NCBI RefSeq assembly: GCF_007923445.1
Contig: NZ_VOJI01000001.1
Location: 1 to 64,000 of the forward strand
DNA from: Puniceibacterium confluentis
GTDB lineage: Bacteria > Pseudomonadota > Alphaproteobacteria > Rhodobacterales > Rhodobacteraceae
Direction: 5' to 3'
Length of the DNA stretch: 64,000 nucleotides
The notes below the pieces were generated by a model that saw only the letters and a list, made by a program, of their open reading frames with translations, was not told the DNA's origin and ran no database searches. The position numbers and the translations under genes are program-made. Within the stretch, counting starts at the first letter, position 1. Each line of letters opens with the position of its first letter. Shown piece after piece: positions 54,536 to 62,363 of this stretch.

Positions 54536-54662
54536 GTCGCTCTCCATCCCTTTCGTGTGGGTGGAGGGCTACCATGTGCGCGCGGGCCCGGATAGGGGCA
54601 ATGCTTGCTGTTGGCTGCAAAAGCGGATACTCCGCGCGCCAAACCTTGCAGAGGAAACGCCC

Positions 54663-55889
54663 ATGTCCGCGCCCAAAAAAGTCGTTCTGGCCTATTCCGG
54701 TGGCCTTGATACTTCGATCATCCTGAAATGGCTGCAGACCGAATATGGCTGCGAAGTGGTGACATTCACCGCCGATCTGGGCCAGGGAGAAGAGCTCGAC
54801 CCGGCGCGCGAAAAGGCGGTTCTTCTGGGGATCAAGCCGGAAAACATCTTTATCGAAGATGTGCGCGAGGAATTCGTGCGCGACTTCGTGTTCCCGATGT
54901 TCCGCGCCAATGCCGTCTACGAGGGGCTTTACCTGCTGGGCACCTCCATTGCGCGACCGCTGATTTCCAAGCGTCTGGTGGAAATTGCGGCAATGACGGG
55001 TGCCGACGCTGTCGCGCATGGCGCAACCGGCAAAGGCAACGATCAGGTGCGTTTCGAGCTCAGCGCCTATGCGCTGAACCCCGAGATCAAGGTGATCGCG
55101 CCGTGGCGCGAGTGGGATCTGTCCTCGCGCACCAAGCTGCTGGCATTTGCCGAAGAAAATCAGATTCCGATTGCCAAGGACAAGCGCGGCGAAGCACCGT
55201 TTTCGGTGGATGCGAACCTTCTGCACACGTCGTCAGAGGGCAAGGTGCTCGAAAACCCCGGCGAGGAAGCGCCCGATTACGTCTATCAGCGCACTGTCGC
55301 ACCCGAGGCGGCACCGGATACACCCGAGATGGTCGAAATCACCTTTGAGCGCGGCGACGCCGTTGCAATCAACGGCGAGGCGATGTCACCGGCCACCATC
55401 CTGACCAAGCTCAACGAGCTGGGTGGAAAACACGGCTGCGGACGGCTGGATTTTGTGGAAAATCGCTTTGTCGGCATGAAATCGCGCGGCATTTATGAGA
55501 CGCCGGGGGGCACATTGTTGCTTGAGGCGCACCGCGGCATCGAACAGATCACCCTGGATTCCGGGGCCGGACACCTGAAGGATTCGATCATGCCGCGCTA
55601 CGCCGAGCTGATCTATAATGGCTTCTGGTTCAGCCCGGAACGCGAAATGCTGCAGGCGCTGATCGACAAGTCACAGGAACACGTGTCGGGAACAGTCCGC
55701 CTCAAGCTCTACAAGGGGTCGGTGAATACCGTGGCCCGCTGGTCGGACCACTCGCTGTATTCCGAAGCGCATGTGACCTTTGAAGAAGACGCCGGCGCCT
55801 ACGACCAGAAGGACGCTCAGGGGTTCATCCAGCTGAACGCTCTGCGTCTCAAACTGCTTGCGGCACGCAACCGCCGCGTCAAGGGCTAA
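54663..55889 (+). CDS. argG: Argininosuccinate synthase
   Basis: 408-residue ATP-dependent ligase joining citrulline and aspartate in arginine synthesis. The P-loop is [16 protein letters not shown], and [15 protein letters not shown] is the substrate-binding signature. Full family length. The ATG at 54663 follows AGAGGAAACG; the upstream frame is open but runs into the divergent gene. No operon partner downstream. Confidence 0.96.
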   Translation: MSAPKKVVLAYSGGLDTSIILKWLQTEYGCEVVTFTADLGQGEELDPAREKAVLLGIKPENIFIEDVREEFVRDFVFPMFRANAVYEGLYLLGTSIARPLISKRLVEIAAMTGADAVAHGATGKGNDQVRFELSAYALNPEIKVIAPWREWDLSSRTKLLAFAEENQIPIAKDKRGEAPFSVDANLLHTSSEGKVLENPGEEAPDYVYQRTVAPEAAPDTPEMVEITFERGDAVAINGEAMSPATILTKLNELGGKHGCGRLDFVENRFVGMKSRGIYETPGGTLLLEAHRGIEQITLDSGAGHLKDSIMPRYAELIYNGFWFSPEREMLQALIDKSQEHVSGTVRLKLYKGSVNTVARWSDHSLYSEAHVTFEEDAGAYDQKDAQGFIQLNALRLKLLAARNRRVKG

Positions 55890-55940
55890 GAACCGCGGCT
55901 GCCTCGGCTCATTTGCCCGGAACAGCCGGCAACCAAAAGA

Positions 55941-55966
55941 ACCGCCCGACCCAAAGGCCGGGCGGT
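55941..55966 (-). terminator. Intrinsic terminator, minus strand, between argG and the small secreted gene
   Basis: ACCGCCCG-10-CGGGCGGT stem of 8 pairs. On the minus strand it is followed by TCTTTTGG, so it best serves the gene ending at 56010, though the stem could also stop argG transcripts. Confidence 0.7.
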
Positions 55967-56009
55967 CCAGTGAGCGCCGCCCGCTCCGCAGCCAGACGAC
56001 GCCCGACGA

Positions 56010-56423
56010 CTACTCTGCTGTAACGGTGGTCATCACCAGAGCGCCGTCAACCTTGAGGGGGCCGTCTTCCTTGGCACCCAGCGTGTACTCGAATCCGCCC
56101 ATGCTCATGCCGCCATCTTCGGCGTGCACCATGAGCATCAGCATGTCACCGGGCTTGACCTCTTCGGTCAGGATCGCGACGACATCCATGTTCTCGCCCT
56201 CGCGCAGGGGTGCGTGGCCGACCACCGGGCCGGGCTTCATCTCGGCATCGGTGCGGTGCACAACCATCCAGCCATTGGCCGGAGCGATGACCTTTTCCGC
56301 AGTGACGATGCCGTTTGCGACGGCCTGATTCGACGCCTCGATCATCGGCGCCATGCTGTGCGCGGCGGCAAAGGCCATGCCGGCGTTCAGGGTCAGGGCA
56401 ACTGTCATAATAAGAGTCTTCAT
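56010..56423 (-). CDS. Small secreted protein of unknown function (DUF7282-like)
   Basis: 137 residues: signal peptide (MKTLIMTVALTLNAGMAFA), then a beta-rich domain with APANGWMVVHRTDAEMKPGP, VGHAPLREGENMDVVAIL and KPGDMLMLMVHAEDGG. The pattern resembles the DUF7282 group, named from memory and not verified. The body lacks cysteine and enzyme motifs. ATG at 56421-56423 follows GGAGAGACCC. Monocistronic with a terminator. Confidence 0.75.
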   Translation of the reverse strand: MKTLIMTVALTLNAGMAFAAAHSMAPMIEASNQAVANGIVTAEKVIAPANGWMVVHRTDAEMKPGPVVGHAPLREGENMDVVAILTEEVKPGDMLMLMVHAEDGGMSMGGFEYTLGAKEDGPLKVDGALVMTTVTAE

Positions 56424-56604
56424 CCGGGTCTCTCCTGTTGGTGTCGGGTTTGCGGCCCGGGCACTGTCTGTGTCGGCGCGAAAGTCCGGACACAAGACCT
56501 GCGCAGATCGGCACCGTGCCGCTGCTTGCAAAGAAAGCCACGGGCGAAGCCGCCGATAGGTTTCAGGATGTCGGAATTTTTTTCGCCTGACCGACGGCGC
56601 GCGG

Positions 56605-57324
56605 CTATCGCAGTCTGTGCGCTGCCAGGTGGTCATACAGCGGCAATGCCTGACGCACGATCTCGGCCATGGCACCGCTGACCTGAGGCAACGCACCCTC
56701 GGGTCCGGCAAATCCGGTCGATTGGTGCACCGACCCGTACCAGACTGGCGCCCAGACCCCGTCCTGGGGGTGTCCGCCAGCCGGCCAGGACAGCATTGCC
56801 GGATCAAACGGCAGATCTATCGCGGCGCACAGGGCGCGAAGCATCTGTTCCGGATTTGCCCGGATATCGGCGCTGTCAACGACGATCGGAGTCTGTCCCT
56901 GCTGACAAAGCCGGTCGAACAGCTCCACCTGCTGGACAAAGCCGATGTCCGCGAGCGTGGTCTCTTCGTATTTTGCGCTGAAGCTCGCAAGAACCCGCGC
57001 CGGATGGCGGATCAGGAACACATTTGTGACCTGCGGGATCCAGTCGCGCGGAATCCCGTCAATCATGTGCTGCGACATGTGCTTGTGATAAGCGTGCGGT
57101 TTGCCACCCGGGACCGGGCCAAGCAACGCATCCACCACCTGATCGGCGGTTTCGGGGCGGCTTTCGATGATCTCGTCGCGCATCGGATGCCTTAACCCCG
57201 TGCGCCGCAGGTAGGGTCCGTAAAACGGCTCGTCCACAACAAACATATCGGCACGGTTGCCAAAACTGTACATCAGCGCCGTCGAAAGGTTGCGCGGGCC
57301 TGACCACATGGCAATGCGCATCAC
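56605..57324 (-). CDS. Sulfotransferase-like P-loop protein coupled to an aminotransferase
   Basis: 239 residues beginning MMRIAMWSGPRNLSTALMYS, where SGPRNLSTAL occupies the phosphosulfate-binding loop of sulfotransferases. Later, VFLIRHPARVLASFSAKYEE resembles the second phosphosulfate-binding region (I-R-x-P-x3-x-S). It overlaps the upstream class IV aminotransferase by 4 bases (ATGA). The same two domains occur fused in plant branched-chain-aminotransferase-like proteins, from memory. The acceptor is unknown; it may use a nucleotide rather than PAPS. Confidence 0.8.
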   Translation of the reverse strand: MMRIAMWSGPRNLSTALMYSFGNRADMFVVDEPFYGPYLRRTGLRHPMRDEIIESRPETADQVVDALLGPVPGGKPHAYHKHMSQHMIDGIPRDWIPQVTNVFLIRHPARVLASFSAKYEETTLADIGFVQQVELFDRLCQQGQTPIVVDSADIRANPEQMLRALCAAIDLPFDPAMLSWPAGGHPQDGVWAPVWYGSVHQSTGFAGPEGALPQVSGAMAEIVRQALPLYDHLAAHRLR

Positions 57325-58229
57325 GCAGACTCTTGCAGGATCAGGTCCTTGTAGAGTTCGCGGATCCGCCGCGTCATTGGCCCCATGTCGCCTGATCCGA
57401 TCCTGCGCCCGTCAATTTCGCCCACCGGCGTCTGGGCCCCGAAGGTGCCGGTGAGAAACGCTTCGTCCGCACCATAGGCCTCCACCAGGCTGAAGTTGCG
57501 TTCGAACACCGGAATGCCCGCGGCACGGCAGACCACGATCACCTTTTCCCGGGTGATTCCGTTCATGCAATAGTCGCCCGTGCTGGTCCAGACCTGCCCG
57601 CGGCGCACCACAAAGAAGTTGCAGGCGTTGGTGGTGTTCACGAAGCCATGCACATCCAGCATCAGAGCCTCGTCGGCGCCAGCCTTTTCGGCGGCGATAC
57701 AGGCAAGGATGCAGTTCAGCTTGGAGTGGCTGTTCAGCTTTGGGTCCTGCGTCATCGGCAGCCCGCGCATGTGCGGCACTGTCGCCAGGCGGATCGGGCG
57801 CGGTATCTTGGGGCGCGAATGTTCCATGATGATGACCACCGTCGGACCGGAGCGGGACAGCGACGGATGCTGGAATGGCCGTGTCTTGACACCGCGGGTA
57901 ATCATCAGCCGGGCGTGCGCATCGGTGGTCATGCCGTTGGCGATCTGCGTCTCTGTCAAAGCCGCGATCAATTGCTTGCGGGTCAGGCCGATCTCGAGAT
58001 CTATGGCCCTGGCCGCCTCGAACAACCGGTCCATATGCGCGTCCAGAAAGGCCCAGCGCCCGTCGTAAAGCCGCAACCCCTCCCACACGCCGTCTCCCAG
58101 CATGAAACCGCTGTCATAGACACTGACAAGCGCCTCGGCCCGCGCTTTCAGCTTGCCGTTCACCCAGATGAGGATGTCCTGGTTGCGGGCATCATCTTCG
58201 GCCTGATGTGTGGTCACATGATCGGTCAC
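57321..58229 (-). CDS. Class IV PLP aminotransferase (D-amino acid/branched-chain type)
   Basis: 302-residue fold-type IV enzyme. WVNGKLKARAEALVSVYDSG and FMLGDGVWEGLRLYDGR open the domain, and the PLP lysine is in SHSKLNCILACIAAEKAG. The segment that normally reads E-x4-N-x-F appears as GFVNTTNACNFFVV, placing Thr where the Glu contacting the PLP ring nitrogen is expected (aligned by eye). GQVWTSTGDYCMNGITREKV follows. Coupled to the sulfotransferase-like gene; substrate unknown. Confidence 0.85.
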   Translation of the reverse strand: MTDHVTTHQAEDDARNQDILIWVNGKLKARAEALVSVYDSGFMLGDGVWEGLRLYDGRWAFLDAHMDRLFEAARAIDLEIGLTRKQLIAALTETQIANGMTTDAHARLMITRGVKTRPFQHPSLSRSGPTVVIIMEHSRPKIPRPIRLATVPHMRGLPMTQDPKLNSHSKLNCILACIAAEKAGADEALMLDVHGFVNTTNACNFFVVRRGQVWTSTGDYCMNGITREKVIVVCRAAGIPVFERNFSLVEAYGADEAFLTGTFGAQTPVGEIDGRRIGSGDMGPMTRRIRELYKDLILQESA

Positions 58230-58374
58230 GGTGGGGTCCCTTTTGCCTCAGGCTAGGGCGAAGGCGCGTGGCGGCCAAGCGGTAAAGTCACGTCACCTCT
58301 GCGTGACATCCGATGTCAGCGGTTGCCGGAACGGGTTGCATTGTGGTGCCATGGTGTCAGTACAGGAGGATCAG

Positions 58375-59028
58375 ATGTTGCGTTTGAATTTCTGGAAACC
58401 CGCCATACTGGGCCTGTCCATCGCGCTTGGCCTGTTCATCCAGTCCCGTGCGGCGCAGGCGGCTGAAATCGTTGTCGCCGGCGGCTGCTTCTGGTGCGTT
58501 GAGGCCGACTTTGAAAAGGTCCGCGGCGTCTCGGAAGTGGTCTCCGGCTACACTGGCGGATCGGTGAAGGACCCGACCTACAAACAGGTGACCCGCGGCG
58601 GCACCGGGCACTACGAGGCGGTACAGATCCGCTATGATCCGGCGCAGATCAGCCTGGCCCAGCTTTACACGATGTTTTTCCGCTCGATTGACCCGACCGA
58701 TGCAGGCGGCCAGTTCTGTGACCGGGGCGACAGCTACCGTACAGCCATTTTTGTCGCTGATTCCGCCCAAAGGGCGGCAGCGGAACAGGCAAAGGCGCGG
58801 GCCGAGGCGGCGCTCGGACAGAAGATCGTCACCCCGATACTGCCGGCGGCGGTGTTTTACATGGCCGAGGCCTACCACCAGGATTATTACAAGGGCACCA
58901 ACCGGGTCGTCACCCGCTTTGGCGTGATCCGGCAGGACGACGCCTATCACCGCTACCGGGTCGGCTGTGGCCGCGATGCCCGGGTGCGGGCGCTCTGGGG
59001 GGCCGATGCACCTTTTGTCGGCGGTTAG
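58375..59028 (+). CDS. msrA: Peptide methionine sulfoxide reductase MsrA, exported
   Basis: 217-residue enzyme reducing Met-(S)-sulfoxide. The catalytic cysteine is in GGCFWCVEADFEKV, and GYTGGSVKDPTYKQV, GHYEAVQI and QFCDRGDSYRTAIF are conserved. An N-terminal signal (PAILGLSIALGLFIQSRAAQAAE) places it in the periplasm, where most MsrA are cytoplasmic. ATG at 58375 follows AGGAGGATCAG. Its stop overlaps the convergent kinase gene by 4 bases. No msrB nearby. Confidence 0.93.
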   Translation: MLRLNFWKPAILGLSIALGLFIQSRAAQAAEIVVAGGCFWCVEADFEKVRGVSEVVSGYTGGSVKDPTYKQVTRGGTGHYEAVQIRYDPAQISLAQLYTMFFRSIDPTDAGGQFCDRGDSYRTAIFVADSAQRAAAEQAKARAEAALGQKIVTPILPAAVFYMAEAYHQDYYKGTNRVVTRFGVIRQDDAYHRYRVGCGRDARVRALWGADAPFVGG

Positions 59029-59900
59029 GCAAAGCGTGACTCCGCCACATCCTTCATGTCCGGGATGACATCCGCCGCACCGTGCCGTGTCACCATGATC
59101 GCGGCGGCACGCTGCGCAAGGCCGATCGCCTGCGCCATGGGCATGCCCCGATCCAGACCGGCGAGCAGATACCCTGTAAAGGTATCGCCGGCGCCGGTTG
59201 TATCGACCGGCGTCACCGGCAAGGCAGCGAACTCGCGGGTCGTACCGGTATCGGTATCGTGCCAGCGGCATCCCTCGGCCCCGAGCGTCACGACAATGTC
59301 GCGCACAGGCAGATCCGGCAAGGCAACTCCGGTCGCCGCCACAAGCTGTGCCGCCTCGACTTCATTCAGGACCAGGAGATCCAGCAAAGGCAGTACCTGC
59401 GCGACCGCGGCCGCATCGAACGGCGCCGCCACATGCGCCACGCGCAACCCCAGCGCCGAGGCCTGCTGCGCGGCGAAGGGCCCGGCATTGGTCTCGTTCT
59501 GGAACAGGAACGTGTCCTGCGGTCCCGCATCCTTCAGCGCCAGAGCGATGTCTGCTTCACCCACCGACATGTTGGCGCCGGCACAGAGCAGGATAAGGTT
59601 CTCTCCGGCATCGTCCACCGCAATCACGGCGTGACCGGTCGGAACGCCGACAACCGCGATGCCCCGCGTGTCGACACCATATTCCAGAAGCCGCTCCACC
59701 GCCCAGGCGCCGTCCGCGCCAACCGCGCCGATATGCGCGACATGGCTTCCCGCCCGGGCTGCCGCGACCGACATGTTGGCCCCCTTGCCACCCAGTCCGC
59801 GCGAATGCGATGTCGAGGCCAGAGTTTCTCCAGGACCGGGAAGATGCGGCACGCGATAGACCAGATCGGCATTGATCGACCCCAGATTATAGATGGTCAC
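59025..59900 (-). CDS. rbsK: PfkB-family sugar kinase, ribokinase-like
   Basis: About 291 residues. N-terminal PfkB signature GLGGKGANMSVAAARAG and C-terminal ATP site DTTGAGDTFTGYLLAGLDRG (catalytic Asp in GAGD) are intact. The start is likely the GTG at 59900 (MTIYNLGSINADLVYRV), with AGAAGGGG upstream; a TTG at 59927 would add nine residues. Ribose is the likeliest substrate, but no ribose transporter is nearby. Confidence 0.85.
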   Translation of the reverse strand: MTIYNLGSINADLVYRVPHLPGPGETLASTSHSRGLGGKGANMSVAAARAGSHVAHIGAVGADGAWAVERLLEYGVDTRGIAVVGVPTGHAVIAVDDAGENLILLCAGANMSVGEADIALALKDAGPQDTFLFQNETNAGPFAAQQASALGLRVAHVAAPFDAAAVAQVLPLLDLLVLNEVEAAQLVAATGVALPDLPVRDIVVTLGAEGCRWHDTDTGTTREFAALPVTPVDTTGAGDTFTGYLLAGLDRGMPMAQAIGLAQRAAAIMVTRHGAADVIPDMKDVAESRFA

Positions 59901-59910
59901 GGCGGCTGCC

Positions 59911-59958
59911 CCTTCTTCTCTTGTCAAATACTCCGGGGGTGTGGGGGCGGGCCCCCAC
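59911..59958 (-). other. GC hairpin and CCCCCGGAGTATTT motif between maeB and the kinase gene
   Basis: On the minus strand a stem GTGGGGGC/GCCCCCAC (59941-59958, two-base centre) is followed by ACCCCCGGAGTATTTGACAAG and then the kinase ribosome site. I recall this CCCCCGGAGTATTT string as a recurrent Rhodobacteraceae intergenic motif at gene ends. It may terminate maeB transcripts or mark an RNA processing site. Confidence 0.5.
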
Positions 59959-59981
59959 TCCGGCGTCGGAAAAAGGCGCGT

Positions 59982-62237
59982 TCACCCGACCTTGCAGGCC
60001 GCCAGAACCGCCATGTTCAGAATGTCGTTTGCCGTGGAATTGGTCGAGCAGATCTGAATCGACTGATCCACCCCGGTCAGGATCGGCCCGATCACGGTGG
60101 CCCCGGCCATTTCCTGCATCAGCTTGACGGAAATCGACGACGAATGGCGGGCCGGCACGACCAGGATATTTGCCGGTCCGGTCAGGCGCTGAAACGGATA
60201 GGATTCCTGCGCGCGCGCGTTCAGCGCCACATCGACCGTCATCTCACCCTCGTATTCGAAATCGACACCACGCGCGTCCAGCACGCGCGAGGCATGGTGC
60301 ATCTTTTCCGAACGCTCGGACACCGGATAGCCAAAGGTCGAAAACGAAACAAAGGCAACGCGCGGTTCCAGTCCCAGATGCCGCGCCACGCCCGCCGCGC
60401 GTTCGGCAATGTCGGCCAGATCCTCTTCGCCCGGCCATTCGTGCACCAGGGTGTCGGCGATCAACACGATCCGCCCCTTGTGCAACAACGCCGTGACTCC
60501 GGCGGCGCCGTGTTCGGCATCGGCGTCAAACACGTGGTTGAGCAGCTCCATCACATGTGCCGATTTTCGGGTCGCTCCGGTGATCAACCCGTCACCATGT
60601 CCATGGGCCAGCATCAGCGCGGCAAAGACATGCCGGTCCCGGGTCGCCAACCGGTGGATATCCGTGCGGTCATGGCCCTTGCGTTGCAGGCGGTCATAGA
60701 GGAACGCCTTGTAGGCATCCAGATGGTGCGTGTTTGCGGCGTTGATCACCTCGAGTTCGCTGATCGCGTCCGCCATTCCGGCGGCCGTGAGCTTGGCTGC
60801 AACATCCGGCTCGCGGCCGACAACCAGCGCCTGACCCAGACCCGAACGCTGGTACATCACTGCGGCGCGCAGCACCCGCGGATCGTCGCCCTCGGCAAAG
60901 ATCATCCGCGACTGGGCAGCGCGGGCGCGGGCGTTGATTCCGCGCAGGATGCTTGCGGTCGGGTCCATGCGGGATTTCAGCGAAAGCTCGTAAGCGTCCA
61001 TGTCGATGATCGGACGCCGCGCAACGCCGGTGTCCATGCCCGCCCGCGCCACCGCGGTCGGGATGCGGTGAATCAGCCGCGGGTCGAAGGGTGTCGGGAT
61101 GATGTAATCACGACCGAAACTGAGGTTCTTGCCATAGGCCAGGGCCACTTCGTCCGGCACGTCTTCGCGGGCCAGCGCGGCCAGCGCTTCGGCGCAGGCG
61201 ATTTTCATCTCGTCATTGATCGCGCGGGCATGGATGTCCAACGCACCGCGAAACAGGTAAGGGAACCCCAGGACGTTGTTGACCTGGTTGGGATAGTCCG
61301 AGCGGCCGGTGGCAACGATGGCGTCTTCGCGCACGGCATGTGCCTCTTCCGGAGTGATCTCGGGGTCGGGGTTGGCCATGGCAAAAATCACCGGGTTGCG
61401 CGCCATCGACAGAACCATCTCCTGTGTGACCGCCCCCTTGGCCGAGACACCGAGAAAGACGTCGCAGTCTTTCATCGCGTCCTCGAGGCTGCGGGCATCG
61501 GTCATCGCTGCATGGGCCGATTTCCACTGGTTCATGCCTTCGCTGCGGCCCTGGTAGATCACGCCCTTGGTATCGCACATGATGCAGTTGTCGTGCCGGG
61601 CGCCCATGGACTTCAGCAACTCAAGACAGGCAATGCCCGCCGCGCCGGCCCCGTTCAGGACGATCTTCACGTCTTCGATCTTTTTGCCCGACAGGTGCAA
61701 TGCGTTGATCAGCCCTGCGGCGCAGATCACGGCGGTGCCGTGCTGGTCGTCGTGAAACACCGGGATGTCCATCAGCTCTTTCAGCGTCTGCTCGATGATG
61801 AAGCATTCCGGCGCCTTGATGTCTTCGAGGTTGATGCCGCCGAAGGTCGGCCCCATCAGGCGTACAGCCTTGATGAATTCTTCCGGGTCCTCTGTGTCGA
61901 GCTCGATGTCGATCGAGTTTACGTCGGCAAAACGTTTGAACAGGACAGACTTGCCCTCCATCACCGGTTTCGAGCCCAACGCTCCCAGATTGCCCAGACC
62001 CAGGACCGCAGTTCCGTTCGAAATCACCGCCACGAGGTTGCCCTTGTTGGTGTAATCATAGGCCAGTTCCGGGTTGGCCGCGATCTCGACACAGGGAACG
62101 GCAACACCGGGCGAATAGGCCAGCGACAGATCGCGCTGGGTGGTCATGGGGACGGTCGCCGTCACTTCCCACTTCCCCGGCGTCGGGTCGAGGTGAAAGG
62201 CCAGTGCCTCTTCGCGGGTGTATTTCTGGTTCGACAT
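59982..62237 (-). CDS. maeB: NADP-dependent malic enzyme with C-terminal phosphotransacetylase-like domain
   Basis: 751-residue enzyme converting malate to pyruvate and CO2. The catalytic domain (about 1-425) has SLAYSPGVAVPCVEI, FHDDQHGTAVICAAG and the dinucleotide site LNGAGAAGIACLELL. The C-terminal 320 residues resemble phosphate acetyltransferase (GHGDGLITGATRK; VVPARHSSSISVKLMQEM), the usual MaeB layout, where this part is regulatory. Standard full length and start. Confidence 0.95.
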   Translation of the reverse strand: MSNQKYTREEALAFHLDPTPGKWEVTATVPMTTQRDLSLAYSPGVAVPCVEIAANPELAYDYTNKGNLVAVISNGTAVLGLGNLGALGSKPVMEGKSVLFKRFADVNSIDIELDTEDPEEFIKAVRLMGPTFGGINLEDIKAPECFIIEQTLKELMDIPVFHDDQHGTAVICAAGLINALHLSGKKIEDVKIVLNGAGAAGIACLELLKSMGARHDNCIMCDTKGVIYQGRSEGMNQWKSAHAAMTDARSLEDAMKDCDVFLGVSAKGAVTQEMVLSMARNPVIFAMANPDPEITPEEAHAVREDAIVATGRSDYPNQVNNVLGFPYLFRGALDIHARAINDEMKIACAEALAALAREDVPDEVALAYGKNLSFGRDYIIPTPFDPRLIHRIPTAVARAGMDTGVARRPIIDMDAYELSLKSRMDPTASILRGINARARAAQSRMIFAEGDDPRVLRAAVMYQRSGLGQALVVGREPDVAAKLTAAGMADAISELEVINAANTHHLDAYKAFLYDRLQRKGHDRTDIHRLATRDRHVFAALMLAHGHGDGLITGATRKSAHVMELLNHVFDADAEHGAAGVTALLHKGRIVLIADTLVHEWPGEEDLADIAERAAGVARHLGLEPRVAFVSFSTFGYPVSERSEKMHHASRVLDARGVDFEYEGEMTVDVALNARAQESYPFQRLTGPANILVVPARHSSSISVKLMQEMAGATVIGPILTGVDQSIQICSTNSTANDILNMAVLAACKVG

Positions 62238-62363
62238 GTAGGGCGCTCCTCTCGTAGCGGTCCGGTGCTTCTAGCCCACGGCGCCGTACGGCTCAACTTC
62301 GGTTTTCACCTTTCGCGTCCGGTGCGGGATTTGTAGGGTCGCGCGAGAATGCAAGGGGGCCGC

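Noticed and set aside
53787-55226. 479-codon minus-strand frame across the membrane-protein gene and argG
   Set aside because: It reads antisense to argG and out of frame in the membrane-protein gene; both true frames are recognisable.
59082-62336. Very long plus-strand frame (over 1000 codons) opposite maeB and the kinase gene
   Set aside because: It is antisense to two clearly recognised genes; its translation is rich in His, Arg and Gln with no known motifs, typical of GC-rich antisense frames.
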